Shown in pieces: positions 42,244-50,777 of a DNA stretch of 64,000 bases; the first letter of the stretch is position 1; every line of letters starts with the position of its first letter. Origin of the DNA: Sphingomonas zeae (GTDB taxonomy: Bacteria > Pseudomonadota > Alphaproteobacteria > Sphingomonadales > Sphingomonadaceae). The notes under the pieces are model-generated. The model had not been told where the DNA came from, searched no databases, and saw only the letters and a list, made by a program, of their open reading frames with translations. Location: positions 62,001 to 126,000 of the forward strand of contig NZ_JACIFA010000010.1 of the NCBI RefSeq assembly GCF_014197135.1. Direction: 5' to 3'. Made by a program: the position numbers and the translations under genes.

Positions 42244-42561
42244 TCAATCCTTGCAGTAGAGCTGGTAGAGAGTGCCGAGCAGCGTTTCGACGCGGGCATC
42301 CGCGATGGCGTACCAGAGCGTCTGGCTCTCCCGCCGGTAGGTGACGAGACCCTCGTCGCGCATCCTGGCCAGGTGCTGCGAGCAGGCCGACTGCGACAAG
42401 CCGACATCACGGGCCAGATCGCCGACCGTCATCTCGCCATGCTCGACCAGCTTGCACAGCAGCATCAGCCGGCGAGCATTGCCGATCGCCTTCAGCGTGT
42501 CGGCGACCTGCCCGGCCTTCGCCTCGAATGTCGCCAGGTCCATCGGCGGTTTGAGCATCAT
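42244..42561 (-). CDS. bigR: BigR/SqrR-type persulfide-sensing ArsR-family repressor
   Basis: A 105-aa winged-helix protein (VGDLARDVGLSQSACSQHLA) with Cys36 in RLMLLCKLVEHGE and Cys103 near the end in YQLYCKD. These two cysteines form the di- or tetrasulfide switch of BigR, SqrR and YgaV. It should repress the divergent dioxygenase and its own operon until persulfides appear. The ATG at 42561 follows GGAG; a GTG two codons earlier is less likely. Confidence 0.88.
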   Translation of the reverse strand: MMLKPPMDLATFEAKAGQVADTLKAIGNARRLMLLCKLVEHGEMTVGDLARDVGLSQSACSQHLARMRDEGLVTYRRESQTLWYAIADARVETLLGTLYQLYCKD

Positions 42562-42595
42562 CGCCACTCCATTAGGTGTTGCTTATGTAGCACCA

Positions 42596-42609
42596 GCTAA
42601 TATATTAGC
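42596..42609. promoter_or_regulatory. Palindromic operator for the BigR-type repressor
   Basis: GCTAATATATTAGC is a perfect 14-bp AT-centred palindrome in the divergent gap between the repressor and the sulfur dioxygenase. It resembles known BigR operators, which are AT-rich palindromes. Confidence 0.8.
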
Positions 42610-42629
42610 AAGCGCTAACGGAGAAAATC

Positions 42630-43505
42630 ATGACTCAGCCCCTCATCGAGGCGTTTTTCGACGAGCCGACCAATACGATTAGCTACCTCGTCGGCGATCC
42701 CGCGACACGGACTGCGGCGGTGATCGATCCAGTCCTCGACTTCGACATGGCGAGCGGCGTCGCCGACACGCGCTCGGCCGAGCGGATCGTCGCCTTCGCC
42801 CGCGAGCAGGACTGGCGGATCGCGATGGTGCTGGAGACGCACGCTCATGCCGATCATCTGTCGGCCGCACCCTTCATCAAGGCGCATACAGGCGCATGGA
42901 TCGGGATCGGCGCGCATATCCGCGACGTGCAGAAAATCTTCCGCCCCGTGTTCGCGATGGATGATCTGAAAACGGACGGCTCGGACTTCGACCGCCTGTT
43001 CGAGAATGGCGACCAGTTCGCGATCGGGGCGCTGGCGGTCGAGGTGCTGCATGTCCCCGGCCACACCCCGGCCGACGTGACCTATCTGATCGGCGATGCG
43101 GCGTTCGTCGGGGATACGCTGTTCATGCCCGACTATGGCACCGCCCGCGCCGACTTCCCGGGCGGGGATGCGCGGACGCTCTATCGCTCGATCCGCCGGC
43201 TATTGGCGCTGCCCGACGAGACGCGACTGTTCCTCTGCCACGACTACAAGGCACCGGGTCGCGACGACTATCGCTGGGAGACGACGGTGGGCGAGCAGCG
43301 ACGGTCGAGCGTCCACGTCCATGACGGTGTGAATGAGGACGACTTCGTCGCCATGCGCGAGCAGCGTGACGCCGGGCTATCCGTGCCCAAGCTCCTGCTG
43401 CCCTCGATCCAGGTCAACATCCGCGCGGGCCATTTCGATCAGGCGGAGGCGAACGGTGTCACCTACTTGCGTATTCCGGTAAAATGGAAAGCCGGCCATC
43501 CGTGA
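42630..43505 (+). CDS. blh: MBL-fold persulfide (sulfur) dioxygenase, Blh/ETHE1-like
   Basis: A 291-aa metallo-beta-lactamase-fold enzyme with the metal motif THAHADHLS, then HVPGHTPAD, FVGDTLFMPDYGTARADFPG and LCHDY. The GTARxDFPGG block is typical of ETHE1/Blh persulfide dioxygenases, which oxidise glutathione persulfide to sulfite. Here it stands alone, with the rhodanese encoded separately. It is divergent from the repressor. Confidence 0.92.
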   Translation: MTQPLIEAFFDEPTNTISYLVGDPATRTAAVIDPVLDFDMASGVADTRSAERIVAFAREQDWRIAMVLETHAHADHLSAAPFIKAHTGAWIGIGAHIRDVQKIFRPVFAMDDLKTDGSDFDRLFENGDQFAIGALAVEVLHVPGHTPADVTYLIGDAAFVGDTLFMPDYGTARADFPGGDARTLYRSIRRLLALPDETRLFLCHDYKAPGRDDYRWETTVGEQRRSSVHVHDGVNEDDFVAMREQRDAGLSVPKLLLPSIQVNIRAGHFDQAEANGVTYLRIPVKWKAGHP

Positions 43506-43534
43506 TGTCATACGATCGCTGACACGGCTTTGTG

Positions 43535-43572
43535 CTTAGCGTACGTTTTCGACCATCCTCTCACCGGTCCCC
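43535..43572 (-). repeat. Right terminal inverted repeat of the sulfide transposon
   Basis: Exact inverted copy of 37152-37189. The next base (43573) begins coding sequence of another transposase, showing the junction precisely. Confidence 0.97.
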
Positions 43573-45203
43573 GGATCAAGGTCGATCCGCCGGTGGATTT
43601 TCTACGTCCCAACTCGAAATGGCATCGTCATCTTCGCGCTGAGCCCAGCGGCGACCACCGGCTTTGGGAAATCGCGGTGCTGTTCCACATCCGCGACGCC
43701 TTCCGGTCCGGTGACATATGGTTGGCGGGATCGCGCCGCTATGGCGACCTCAAGCAGCTTCTGGTCCCGCCACAGGCGATAGAGCAGACCGCGCGGCTCG
43801 CCGTGCCGCTGCGACCCGGCGAATGGCTGGCCGAGCGCAGGGCTCGACTGGATACACGGCTGAAGGAGTTTGGCCGCGCGGCGCGAACCGGCACGATCCC
43901 AGGCGGCATCATCGAGAACGGCAAGCTGCACATCGACAAGCTGAGGGCCGACACGCCCGAAGGGGCCGAGGATCTCGTGCTCGATCTCTATTAACAGCTC
44001 CCGCCCGCGAGGATCACCGATCTGTTGCTGGAAGTCGATGAGCGAACCGGATTTTCCGAGGCGTTCACGCATCTGCGCACCGGCGCGCCCTGCAGCGACC
44101 GGATCGGCCTGATGAACGTGTTGCTGGCGGAAGGCGTCAATCTCGGTTTGCGCAAGATGGCGGCGGCGACCAACACGCACAGCTTCTGGGAATTGCTGCG
44201 GATCGCGCGCTGGCATGTCGAAGGCAGCGCCTATGATCGGGCGCTCGCCATGATCGTGGAGGCCCACGCCGCCCTGCCCATGGCCGCCTTCTGGGGACAA
44301 GGGCAATCGGCATCCAGCGACGGGCAGTTCTTCCTTGCTACCGAGCAGGGCGAGGCGATGAATCTGATCAACGCGAAATATGGCAACGTCCCGGGCCTCA
44401 AGGGATACAGCCATGTGTCCGATCAATATGCGCCGTTCGCAACCCAGGTGATCCCGGCAACGGTCAGCGAGGCTCCCTATATCCTGGACGGGCTGCTCAT
44501 GAATGACGCGGGCCGCCGCGTTCGCCAGCATTTTGCCGACACGGGCGGCTTCACCGATCATGTGTTCGCCGCCTGCGCCTTGCTCGGCTACAGGTTCGCC
44601 CCCCGTATCCGCGATCTCCCTCAGAAAAGACTCTATGCCTTCACGCCCAACGCGACGCCGGCCAATGTGCGAGCGCTGGTCGGAGGTAAGATCAATGAAC
44701 CGCACATCGAGCGCAACTGGCCCGACATCCTGCGCATCATGGCGACGATCGCAGCGGGGATCGTCGCCCCCAGCCAGATTCTTCGCAAGCTCGCCTCTTA
44801 CCCGCGCCAGAATGAGCTGGCCCTCGCATTGCGAGAGGTGGGCCGCATCGAGCGAACCCTGTTCATGATCGACTGGATTCTTGATGCCGGCCTCCAGCGC
44901 CAGGCTCAGATCGGCCTCAACAAGGGTGAGGCCCACCACGCCCTAAAGCGCGCCATCAGCTTCCACCGCCGAGGTGAAATCCGGGATCGATCCGGCGAAG
45001 GCCAGCACTATCGCATCGCCGGAATGAACCTGCTCGCCGCCATCATCATATTCTGGAACACCATGAAGCTCGGCGAGGTCGTCAATACCCGGGCCGCCAG
45101 CGGTACCCATATCGCGCCTGATCTACTCGCCCACGTCTCGCCGTTGGGATGGGAACACATCAATCCAACCGGGGAATATCGCTGGCCCAAATCCTTAGCG
45201 TAG
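43573..45203 (+). pseudogene. 5'-truncated, stop-interrupted Tn5393-like transposase
   Basis: The reading frame resumes mid-protein at the transposon junction (DPPVDFLRPNSKWHRHL...) and continues to 43991, where TAA (43992-43994) interrupts it between DLVLDLY and QLPPARITDLLLE. It then runs in the same frame to 45203 with intact Tn3 blocks (SASSDGQFFLATEQGE, DTGGFTDHVFAACALLGYR, SPLGWEHINPTGEYRW). The N-terminal half is missing. It cannot make full transposase. Confidence 0.88.
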
Positions 45204-45231
45204 GATTCCGCCCCCTCCCGCAAACGCCCCC
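45194..45231 (-). repeat. Terminal inverted repeat of the Tn5393-like remnant
   Basis: Read inward it starts GGGGGCGTTTGCGGGAGGGG and ends CTACGCTAAG, 38 bp, closely resembling the Tn5393 end as I remember it. It overlaps the tnpA stop region. No partner is visible in the window. Confidence 0.8.
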
Positions 45232-45399
45232 TACGATTGAGAAGCGCGGCGGAATCTCTTAGATTGATCGCTGGAGGCTTTGTTCGCGGAGACGCGCACA
45301 TTGCCTTCTTTTCGTTTTAGGAAGCGCTGCCCTAAGCGACAGAAGCCAGAGCTTTGACAATGCGGCATTCCGCGATGGAGCCGACCATGTATCTTGATC

Positions 45400-46149
45400 C
45401 TATCGGTGCAGACACGCGATGATGGCGGTCACGACGGCGGTGGTTTCCGCGACGTCGCGCACCCTCACTGTGTCGAGGCCGATTTCAGCAGCGGGATAGT
45501 CATTCCCACCGGGGAATATCGCATCCCCAATGAACAGCATCCCGTCGAGCGGGACACCGCTCTCGGCACTCAGGCGCTTCAGGCCATAGCCCTTGTCGAT
45601 CCCTGCTCTGGTCACGTCGATCGATGTCGTGCCACCGAGATTGATCGAGAGCTCCGGCAGCTTCGCGCGCAACGTGGCCTGCAACGCGGTCCTCTTCTTT
45701 CGGTCAGGATCCCACGCTTCCTTTTCCTTCAGCGGCGCTGCCTGCCCCAGGCCCGAAAAGGTGATCTGGCTGCCCCGGTCCTCGATCCGTTCGCCCCAGA
45801 TACGTTCGTCGGCGAGACCGGCATCGGTCAGCGCCTGATCGAAGGCCATGCGGATCTTCGCCTTCTCCGCGTCGTCGAACAGTTCGGCATAGACCGCGCG
45901 CCAAGCGCCATTGATGAACCGATAGAGTTTCGTGCCTGTGGTCGGCATCAACCAGAGACGGTCGAGCGCGACGCCGGCAGGAAGGCGCGAGGCGATCTGC
46001 TTTTCGAACTGCGGCCAGTCCCCGCCCGAGATCACCGCCACATCCGTGATGGCGAGCAATCGGGCGAGGATTGCGGCCATATCCTCCGATAACGGCCGCT
46101 TGCTCTCGGCAAGCGTGCCGTCGAGGTCGAAGGCGATCAGCCACTTCAT
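45400..46149 (-). CDS. HAD-superfamily phosphatase/phosphomannomutase-like
   Basis: A 249-aa HAD-IIB protein with motif I FDLDGTLAES (nucleophile Asp8, acid Asp10), a cap domain (about 85-190) and motif IV GDAIFPGGNDYPAAE. It resembles eukaryote-type phosphomannomutases, which use glucose/mannose phosphates. It overlaps the P-type ATPase by ATGA and ends the operon. Why a sugar-phosphate HAD sits with metal pumps is unclear. Confidence 0.8.
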   Translation of the reverse strand: MKWLIAFDLDGTLAESKRPLSEDMAAILARLLAITDVAVISGGDWPQFEKQIASRLPAGVALDRLWLMPTTGTKLYRFINGAWRAVYAELFDDAEKAKIRMAFDQALTDAGLADERIWGERIEDRGSQITFSGLGQAAPLKEKEAWDPDRKKRTALQATLRAKLPELSINLGGTTSIDVTRAGIDKGYGLKRLSAESGVPLDGMLFIGDAIFPGGNDYPAAEIGLDTVRVRDVAETTAVVTAIIACLHR

Positions 46150-48647
46150 GCCGCCTTCCCTGCCGGATCGCGGTAGGCGAGCAGCCTGAGCGCATTGATG
46201 ACGACGAGCAGCGTCGATCCCTCATGAACCGCCACCGCTGGCCCAATGCCGAGGCCGAGGATGGTAGCAGGCACCAGGAAGGCGACGACACCCAGGCTGA
46301 CGAAGACGTTCTGCCGGATGATTCCACGGGTATGGCGGCTAAGACCGACTGCGAATGGCAGGTGCGCCAGATCGTCGGCCATCAGCGCCACGTCGGCTGT
46401 CTCCAGCGCAACGTCCGACCCCGCCGCGCCCATCGCGATGCCGACCGTGGCGCTTGCCATCGCCGGCGCATCGTTCACGCCGTCGCCCACCATCGCGACC
46501 TTGTCTTCGCCGGCGAGCTTCTTGATCGCGGCAACCTTGTCTTCGGGCATGAGGTCGCCCCACGCTTCGTCGATCCCGACTTCGTCGGCGATCGCTTCGG
46601 CGACTTTCTGGTGATCGCCGGAGATCATTATCATCCGCGACACGCCCATCTCGTGCAGCCGACGCAACGCGGTCTTGGCAGCTTCGCGAGGCGTGTCCAT
46701 CAGGCCGATCGCGCCCAGGTCGCGGTCCCCCTTGCGGACCACCATTGTCGTGCGGCCGTTCTCGCGCAGCTTCGCGATTGCGTCCTGCGCGCCCTGCCCC
46801 AGCGCCGGAATGCCCTCACTTCCGAACATCTCGGCCTTGCCGATCCACACCGTCTCGCCATCCACGCTCGCGGTGACGCCCCGACCGGTCAGGCTCTTGA
46901 GGTCGCCGGCAGTCGGCACGGCACGATCGTTCAGACGTTCGCGGCCGTCCTTGACGATCGCTTGGGCCAGGGGATGGTCGCTCAACGCTTCGACGGCGAC
47001 AGCCAGCGCCAGCAACTCGCCTTCATCGGCGCCATCGACGGGCACGACATCAGTGATGCGCGGACGACCTTCGGTCAGCGTGCCCGTCTTGTCGAAAGCG
47101 ATCGCTTTGAGCGACCCGAGGTTTTCGAGCGGTGCACCGCCCTTCACGAGCACGCCGCCCCGCGCTGCACGGGCAACGCCCGACAGGACCGCGCTCGGCG
47201 TTGCGATCGCGAGCGCGCACGGGCTTGCCGCCACCAGCACCGCCATCGCGCGATAGAAGCTGTCGCGGAACGGCTCGTCGACGACCACCCATGCGAACAG
47301 CAGGAGCACTGACAGGACCAGGACGGCGGGCACGAAGATCCGTTCGAACCGGTCGGTGAAGCGCTGCGTCGGCGACTTCTGCGTCTCCGCTTCGCTCACC
47401 ATCTTCACGACCTTGGCAAGCGCGCTTTCATTGGAACGGCGTGTCACCTCGATCTCGATCGCGCCGCCGCCGTTGATCGTACCAGCAAAAACCCGGCTTT
47501 CCGCGTCGACTGCATCGGGCTTGGCGCGTGCCGCTGCGGCATCTGCGACCGGCACCTTGTCGACCGGGATGCTTTCACCCGTGACCGGGGCCTGGTTGAT
47601 CGCGCTGGTGCCCTTGATGACGAAGCCGTCGGCAGGCAGGCGCTCGTTCGGGCGGACGATGGCAATGTCCCCGACGACCATCTGCTCGACCGGGATTTCG
47701 CTGGTCTGCCCGCCGCGTCGCACGGTCGCGGTTTCGGGCGCGAGCTTCGCCAGCGCCTCGATCGCCTTCTTGGCGCGGCCCATTGCATAATGCTCAAGCG
47801 CATGGCCGAGGCTGAACAGGAACAGCAGCAGCGCACCTTCGGCCCATGCGCCCAGCGCAGCGGCGCCGGCCGCAGCGACCAACATCAGCGTGTCGATCTC
47901 GAACTTCTTCATCCGGAGGTTGTCGATCGCCTCGCGCAGCGTGAAGAATCCGCCGAAGAAATAGGCTGCGATATAGCAGGCGGTCGGCAGCCATTCGGGC
48001 GCGCCAGCGACCAGCCTCTCGATCGCGTAGCCGATCCCCAGCAGCGCGCCACAGGCGAGCGCGAAGATCAGCTCGGTATTGGGGCCGAGAAATTCGGCGT
48101 GGCTATGGTCGTGGCCATCGCCGGGGCCGTGCTTCTCTTCGCCCGCGCCGTGGCCCCCGGGGCCGTGGTCGTGGCCGGCATGTTCATCGGCAGCGACCCG
48201 CTTGCCCACCCTCACCTTCAGCTTGCGAAGCGCAGCGCGCACCTCCTCTTCGGTGGTTTCGCGGCGATCATATTCGACCCGGACAGACCCGCTGGTGCTG
48301 GCGCTTGCCTGGACCACGCCGGGCAAGGCGCACAGCGCATCGCTGACCGTGCGCGCCCGACGTTCGTGGTTGATCCCCGTCACCTGCCAGATCGCATGGC
48401 CGTAGCGCTCGGTGATTTCGGCACCTGCGGCGCGCACCATTTCGCGCAACCGTGGCAGCGGCAGCTTGGCGGCATCGAAATGGATGCACAGCGCCGCTGG
48501 CGTGTTGCCGTCGAGACAGATCACATGCGCCCGCTCGACACCTTCGCGCTTTGACAGGGTTGATACGAGACGGTCCAGGCAGGCATCGGCCGCGTCAGGA
48601 AGGTCCGGCAACAACACTGGAATGTCGAGTTCGAGCTTGTCGTTCAT
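46146..48647 (-). CDS. P1B-4-type heavy-metal ATPase (SPC/HEGST)
   Basis: An 833-aa P-type ATPase. The N-terminal ~150 residues form two ferredoxin-like domains without CxxC, followed by a His-rich loop (HAGHDHGPGGHGAGEEKHG, then DGHDHSHAE). The transport helix carries SPC (475-477) instead of CPC, and HEGST (809-813) lies in the last helices; these are P1B-4 signatures (Co, Zn, Cd or Fe efflux). Phosphorylated Asp519 is in FDKTGTLTEGRP. The ATG at 48647 overlaps the CDF stop. Confidence 0.93.
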   Translation of the reverse strand: MNDKLELDIPVLLPDLPDAADACLDRLVSTLSKREGVERAHVICLDGNTPAALCIHFDAAKLPLPRLREMVRAAGAEITERYGHAIWQVTGINHERRARTVSDALCALPGVVQASASTSGSVRVEYDRRETTEEEVRAALRKLKVRVGKRVAADEHAGHDHGPGGHGAGEEKHGPGDGHDHSHAEFLGPNTELIFALACGALLGIGYAIERLVAGAPEWLPTACYIAAYFFGGFFTLREAIDNLRMKKFEIDTLMLVAAAGAAALGAWAEGALLLFLFSLGHALEHYAMGRAKKAIEALAKLAPETATVRRGGQTSEIPVEQMVVGDIAIVRPNERLPADGFVIKGTSAINQAPVTGESIPVDKVPVADAAAARAKPDAVDAESRVFAGTINGGGAIEIEVTRRSNESALAKVVKMVSEAETQKSPTQRFTDRFERIFVPAVLVLSVLLLFAWVVVDEPFRDSFYRAMAVLVAASPCALAIATPSAVLSGVARAARGGVLVKGGAPLENLGSLKAIAFDKTGTLTEGRPRITDVVPVDGADEGELLALAVAVEALSDHPLAQAIVKDGRERLNDRAVPTAGDLKSLTGRGVTASVDGETVWIGKAEMFGSEGIPALGQGAQDAIAKLRENGRTTMVVRKGDRDLGAIGLMDTPREAAKTALRRLHEMGVSRMIMISGDHQKVAEAIADEVGIDEAWGDLMPEDKVAAIKKLAGEDKVAMVGDGVNDAPAMASATVGIAMGAAGSDVALETADVALMADDLAHLPFAVGLSRHTRGIIRQNVFVSLGVVAFLVPATILGLGIGPAVAVHEGSTLLVVINALRLLAYRDPAGKAA

Positions 48648-49252
48648 GACGACCTCCTTTCGCTTTTCTTGGTTTCGGCGCGCGCGTCGCGCAGGATTTC
48701 GACACCGCCCTTGATGGCGATGATGGCGGTGGCGAAGCCGACCAGCAGGTCCGGCCAATTGGTACCCAACCACAGCACCAGCACGCCGGCGATCAGGATG
48801 CCGCCGTTGGAAATGAAGTCGTTGAAGCTGAAGGTGGTTGCGGCCCGGAGATTGACGTCCGGATCCTTGAGGCGCTGGAGCAGCCGCAGGCAGAGGTAAT
48901 TCACGACGCCGGCGATCGCGGACATGACCATCATGGTAGGTCCGATGGGCTCGCTGCCCTGCACGTAGCGCCGTCCGACATCGATCAAGATGCCGCCCGC
49001 GAAGATCAGCAGCATGACGCCCGAAGCGACCGCGGCGCGTGTCTTCCATGTCTGGCCCCGGGTGAGCGCCACAAGGCTCAGCGCATACACAGCCGTATCG
49101 GACAGGTTGTCGACGCCGTTGGCGATCAGCGCGCTCGAGTCCGCGAAGAAGCCGGAAACGAAGAAGCCCGCAGCGATCGCCGCGTTCAGCAGCAGGACGA
49201 TCCACAGTGTGCGGCGCTCCTGCCCGCCATTGTTGTCGTTGCCCGGGATCAT
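48644..49252 (-). CDS. Cation diffusion facilitator (CDF) transporter
   Basis: A 202-aa CDF/cation-efflux protein with about six transmembrane helices and the conserved metal-site segments ALIANGVDNLSDTAVY and TFSFNDFISNGGILIAG (Asp residues in helices 2 and 5). It lacks the usual cytoplasmic C-terminal domain, ending soon after helix 6. It probably moves Zn, Co or similar ions out of the cytoplasm. It overlaps both neighbours by 4 bp. Confidence 0.87.
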   Translation of the reverse strand: MIPGNDNNGGQERRTLWIVLLLNAAIAAGFFVSGFFADSSALIANGVDNLSDTAVYALSLVALTRGQTWKTRAAVASGVMLLIFAGGILIDVGRRYVQGSEPIGPTMMVMSAIAGVVNYLCLRLLQRLKDPDVNLRAATTFSFNDFISNGGILIAGVLVLWLGTNWPDLLVGFATAIIAIKGGVEILRDARAETKKSERRSS

Positions 49253-49935
49253 CCCATCATCTCCTCAAGTGTCAGCAGGGCCAGGAAGCCGACGAAAAAC
49301 ATCGAGCTGATGAGCGGGGTGTCGGGTTTCTCGTGCGCCTCGACCAGCAACTCCTCCGTGACGAGGTAGAGCAGCGCCATCAGCCCGAAGCTGAGGAAGC
49401 CGGCGATCATCACCGGCGACAGCGCGGCGACCGGCACGGCAGCGAGCGCGCCGATCGGCAGCAGCAGGGCCAATGCCGAGACGATCACGATGATGCGCAA
49501 GCGCGAGCGATAGGTTTCCGCCAGCTCGTCGGTCAGCGTCAGTCCCAGAAATAACACTTCCAGAGTGAGCGCGATCGTCAGCAGGAGACCTGCCTTCTCG
49601 CCCGCCACGAAAGCGAGGCCGAGCACCAGGCCGTCGACCAGAATGTCGATGCCGATCGCGGCGAGTAGCGCCATCAGCCCCTTGAAGCGGGCCTCAAGAG
49701 CCTTGAGCCCCAGCATGGTCGCGACGCCCGCCGCCCCGCCGATCAACGTCGCGCTGGGCGATGCCTCATGCTTGACCTGCGGCAGGATTTCGGTCGCTGC
49801 CGCCGCGAACACGACGCCGGCAGCGAGATGCTGTAGGCCCGCCACGAGGCCAGGTTTCAACTTGGTGCGGCTCGCGACAATCGCGCCGAGCACGACCGCC
49901 AGCACAGGCGCAAGCGTATAGAGCAGTGCCTGCAT
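49249..49935 (-). CDS. ZIP-family metal transporter
   Basis: A 228-aa membrane protein with eight helices. GLQHLAAGVVFAAAATEILP (helix with His and Glu) and IGIDILVDGLVLGLAF are ZIP-type motifs, although the second lacks the usual HN. ZIP proteins normally import Zn or other divalent metals; within an efflux operon it might recycle or balance metal. It lies 3 bp after the lipoprotein gene and overlaps the CDF by ATGA. Confidence 0.83.
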   Translation of the reverse strand: MQALLYTLAPVLAVVLGAIVASRTKLKPGLVAGLQHLAAGVVFAAAATEILPQVKHEASPSATLIGGAAGVATMLGLKALEARFKGLMALLAAIGIDILVDGLVLGLAFVAGEKAGLLLTIALTLEVLFLGLTLTDELAETYRSRLRIIVIVSALALLLPIGALAAVPVAALSPVMIAGFLSFGLMALLYLVTEELLVEAHEKPDTPLISSMFFVGFLALLTLEEMMG

Positions 49936-49938
49936 TTC

Positions 49939-50352
49939 CTAGGACTCCTCCGGGGTTCGGTGGCAGACGCGGATCTTCCCGCGTCGCGTGAACGCGATCG
50001 ATCCGCCCGCCACGACAGCCCGCGAATGGTCGCCGCGAAACTCGTCACCGGTTCGCTGCGCGCGCAGGATCTCGGTCCTGCCCTTCGGCAGCCAGGTGAC
50101 GGCCATTTTCAAGCCGTCATCGATGAAGTCGACATCGGCGCGTGTGCCGTCGTCGCAGTACATGATGCGCTGCGCGATTAGTTTCGACGTCAGATGCTTT
50201 TCATGCGCCGGCTCGGTAGGCTGGGTCGGCGCTGGATTACACGCCCCTATAACCGCCCCGGAGACGAGAACGACGCCGAGGCGCGCGATCGCCAGACCGG
50301 CCCGATTCAGGCCGCACAAGGTTGTCACATTTGAAATCGACGTGTCAGACAT
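49939..50352 (-). CDS. Lipoprotein, paralogue of the 28017-28373 protein
   Basis: A 137-aa protein with a lipobox VIGAC (about residue 38) and a C-terminal domain of ~75 residues with two cysteines (IMYCDDGTRADVDFIDDGL to KIRVCHR). It is clearly related to the lipoprotein behind the other RND operon. The fold looks MliC-like (small beta sheet with disulfide). A role in envelope metal handling or as a pump accessory is inferred from context. Confidence 0.7.
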   Translation of the reverse strand: MSDTSISNVTTLCGLNRAGLAIARLGVVLVSGAVIGACNPAPTQPTEPAHEKHLTSKLIAQRIMYCDDGTRADVDFIDDGLKMAVTWLPKGRTEILRAQRTGDEFRGDHSRAVVAGGSIAFTRRGKIRVCHRTPEES

Positions 50353-50399
50353 CGGTCTCTTCCGACGAAGCGCCCTGTGGCGTTCGAAGGCAGGGCAGT

Positions 50400-50777
50400 T
50401 CATCGCGTGCCTTCCCGCTCGCAGATCCGGGTACGGCCATCGCCTTCCACGATGGTGAGCTGCGACCCCTTGAAGGTCGCGGTGGCTGTTTCGCCGACAT
50501 ATTGCAGGCCCTGCGCTGGCGCGGTCAGCATCATCGGCGGTCCCCCGTTGGAGCGCCGCAAATCGATCTGCAGGCCGTTGTCCTTGTAATCGACGAACAG
50601 CGGTTCCCCGTCGGAACAGCGATATCTATGCCGCCCCATTTCCCCGGTCGCCACGGCGCTGTCGGACGAATGGATCTGCTGCTCCGTTGGCGGGGCTGGC
50701 GGCTTTCTTTCCGAGCACGCCGCGAGCCCGACAACGAGGATGACGGCGGGCAGCACCCGCTTACAGTGCATCATCAT
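50400..50777 (-). CDS. MliC-like lipoprotein
   Basis: A 125-aa protein with lipobox VGLAAC (about residue 21). Its C-terminal domain YRCSDGEPLFVDYKDNGLQI to GRTRICERE resembles MliC/PliC lysozyme inhibitors (YxCxDG start, paired cysteines). It is more distantly related to the other two lipoproteins in this window. It overlaps the SRPBCC gene by ATGA. Confidence 0.68.
   Translation of the reverse strand: MMMHCKRVLPAVILVVGLAACSERKPPAPPTEQQIHSSDSAVATGEMGRHRYRCSDGEPLFVDYKDNGLQIDLRRSNGGPPMMLTAPAQGLQYVGETATATFKGSQLTIVEGDGRTRICEREGTR

Larger units (their letters stand above)
37152..43572. mobile_element. Tn3-family transposon carrying a sulfide-detoxification cassette
   Basis: A 6.4-kb element with perfect 38-bp inverted repeats (37152-37189 and 43535-43572). 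Contents: tnpA (minus), tnpR (plus), TauE/SafE permease, rhodanese-DUF2892, BigR-type repressor (minus) and MBL sulfur dioxygenase (plus). Flanking 5-mers are AATAC and GGATC, so no target duplication remains. Its right end is joined to a truncated transposase. Confidence 0.92.
43573..45231. mobile_element. Remnant of a Tn5393-like Tn3-family transposon
   Basis: Consists of the 3' part of tnpA and one 38-bp terminal repeat. Its other end and any cargo were lost, probably when the sulfide transposon arrived or during later deletion. Confidence 0.8.

Noticed and set aside
43602-44939. 445-codon minus-strand frame opposite the broken transposase
   Set aside because: Antisense shadow; the plus strand carries all Tn3 motifs despite the stop codon.
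46071-47312. 413-codon plus-strand frame opposite the P-type ATPase
   Set aside because: Antisense to conserved ATPase motifs, rich in His/Arg, no recognised family.
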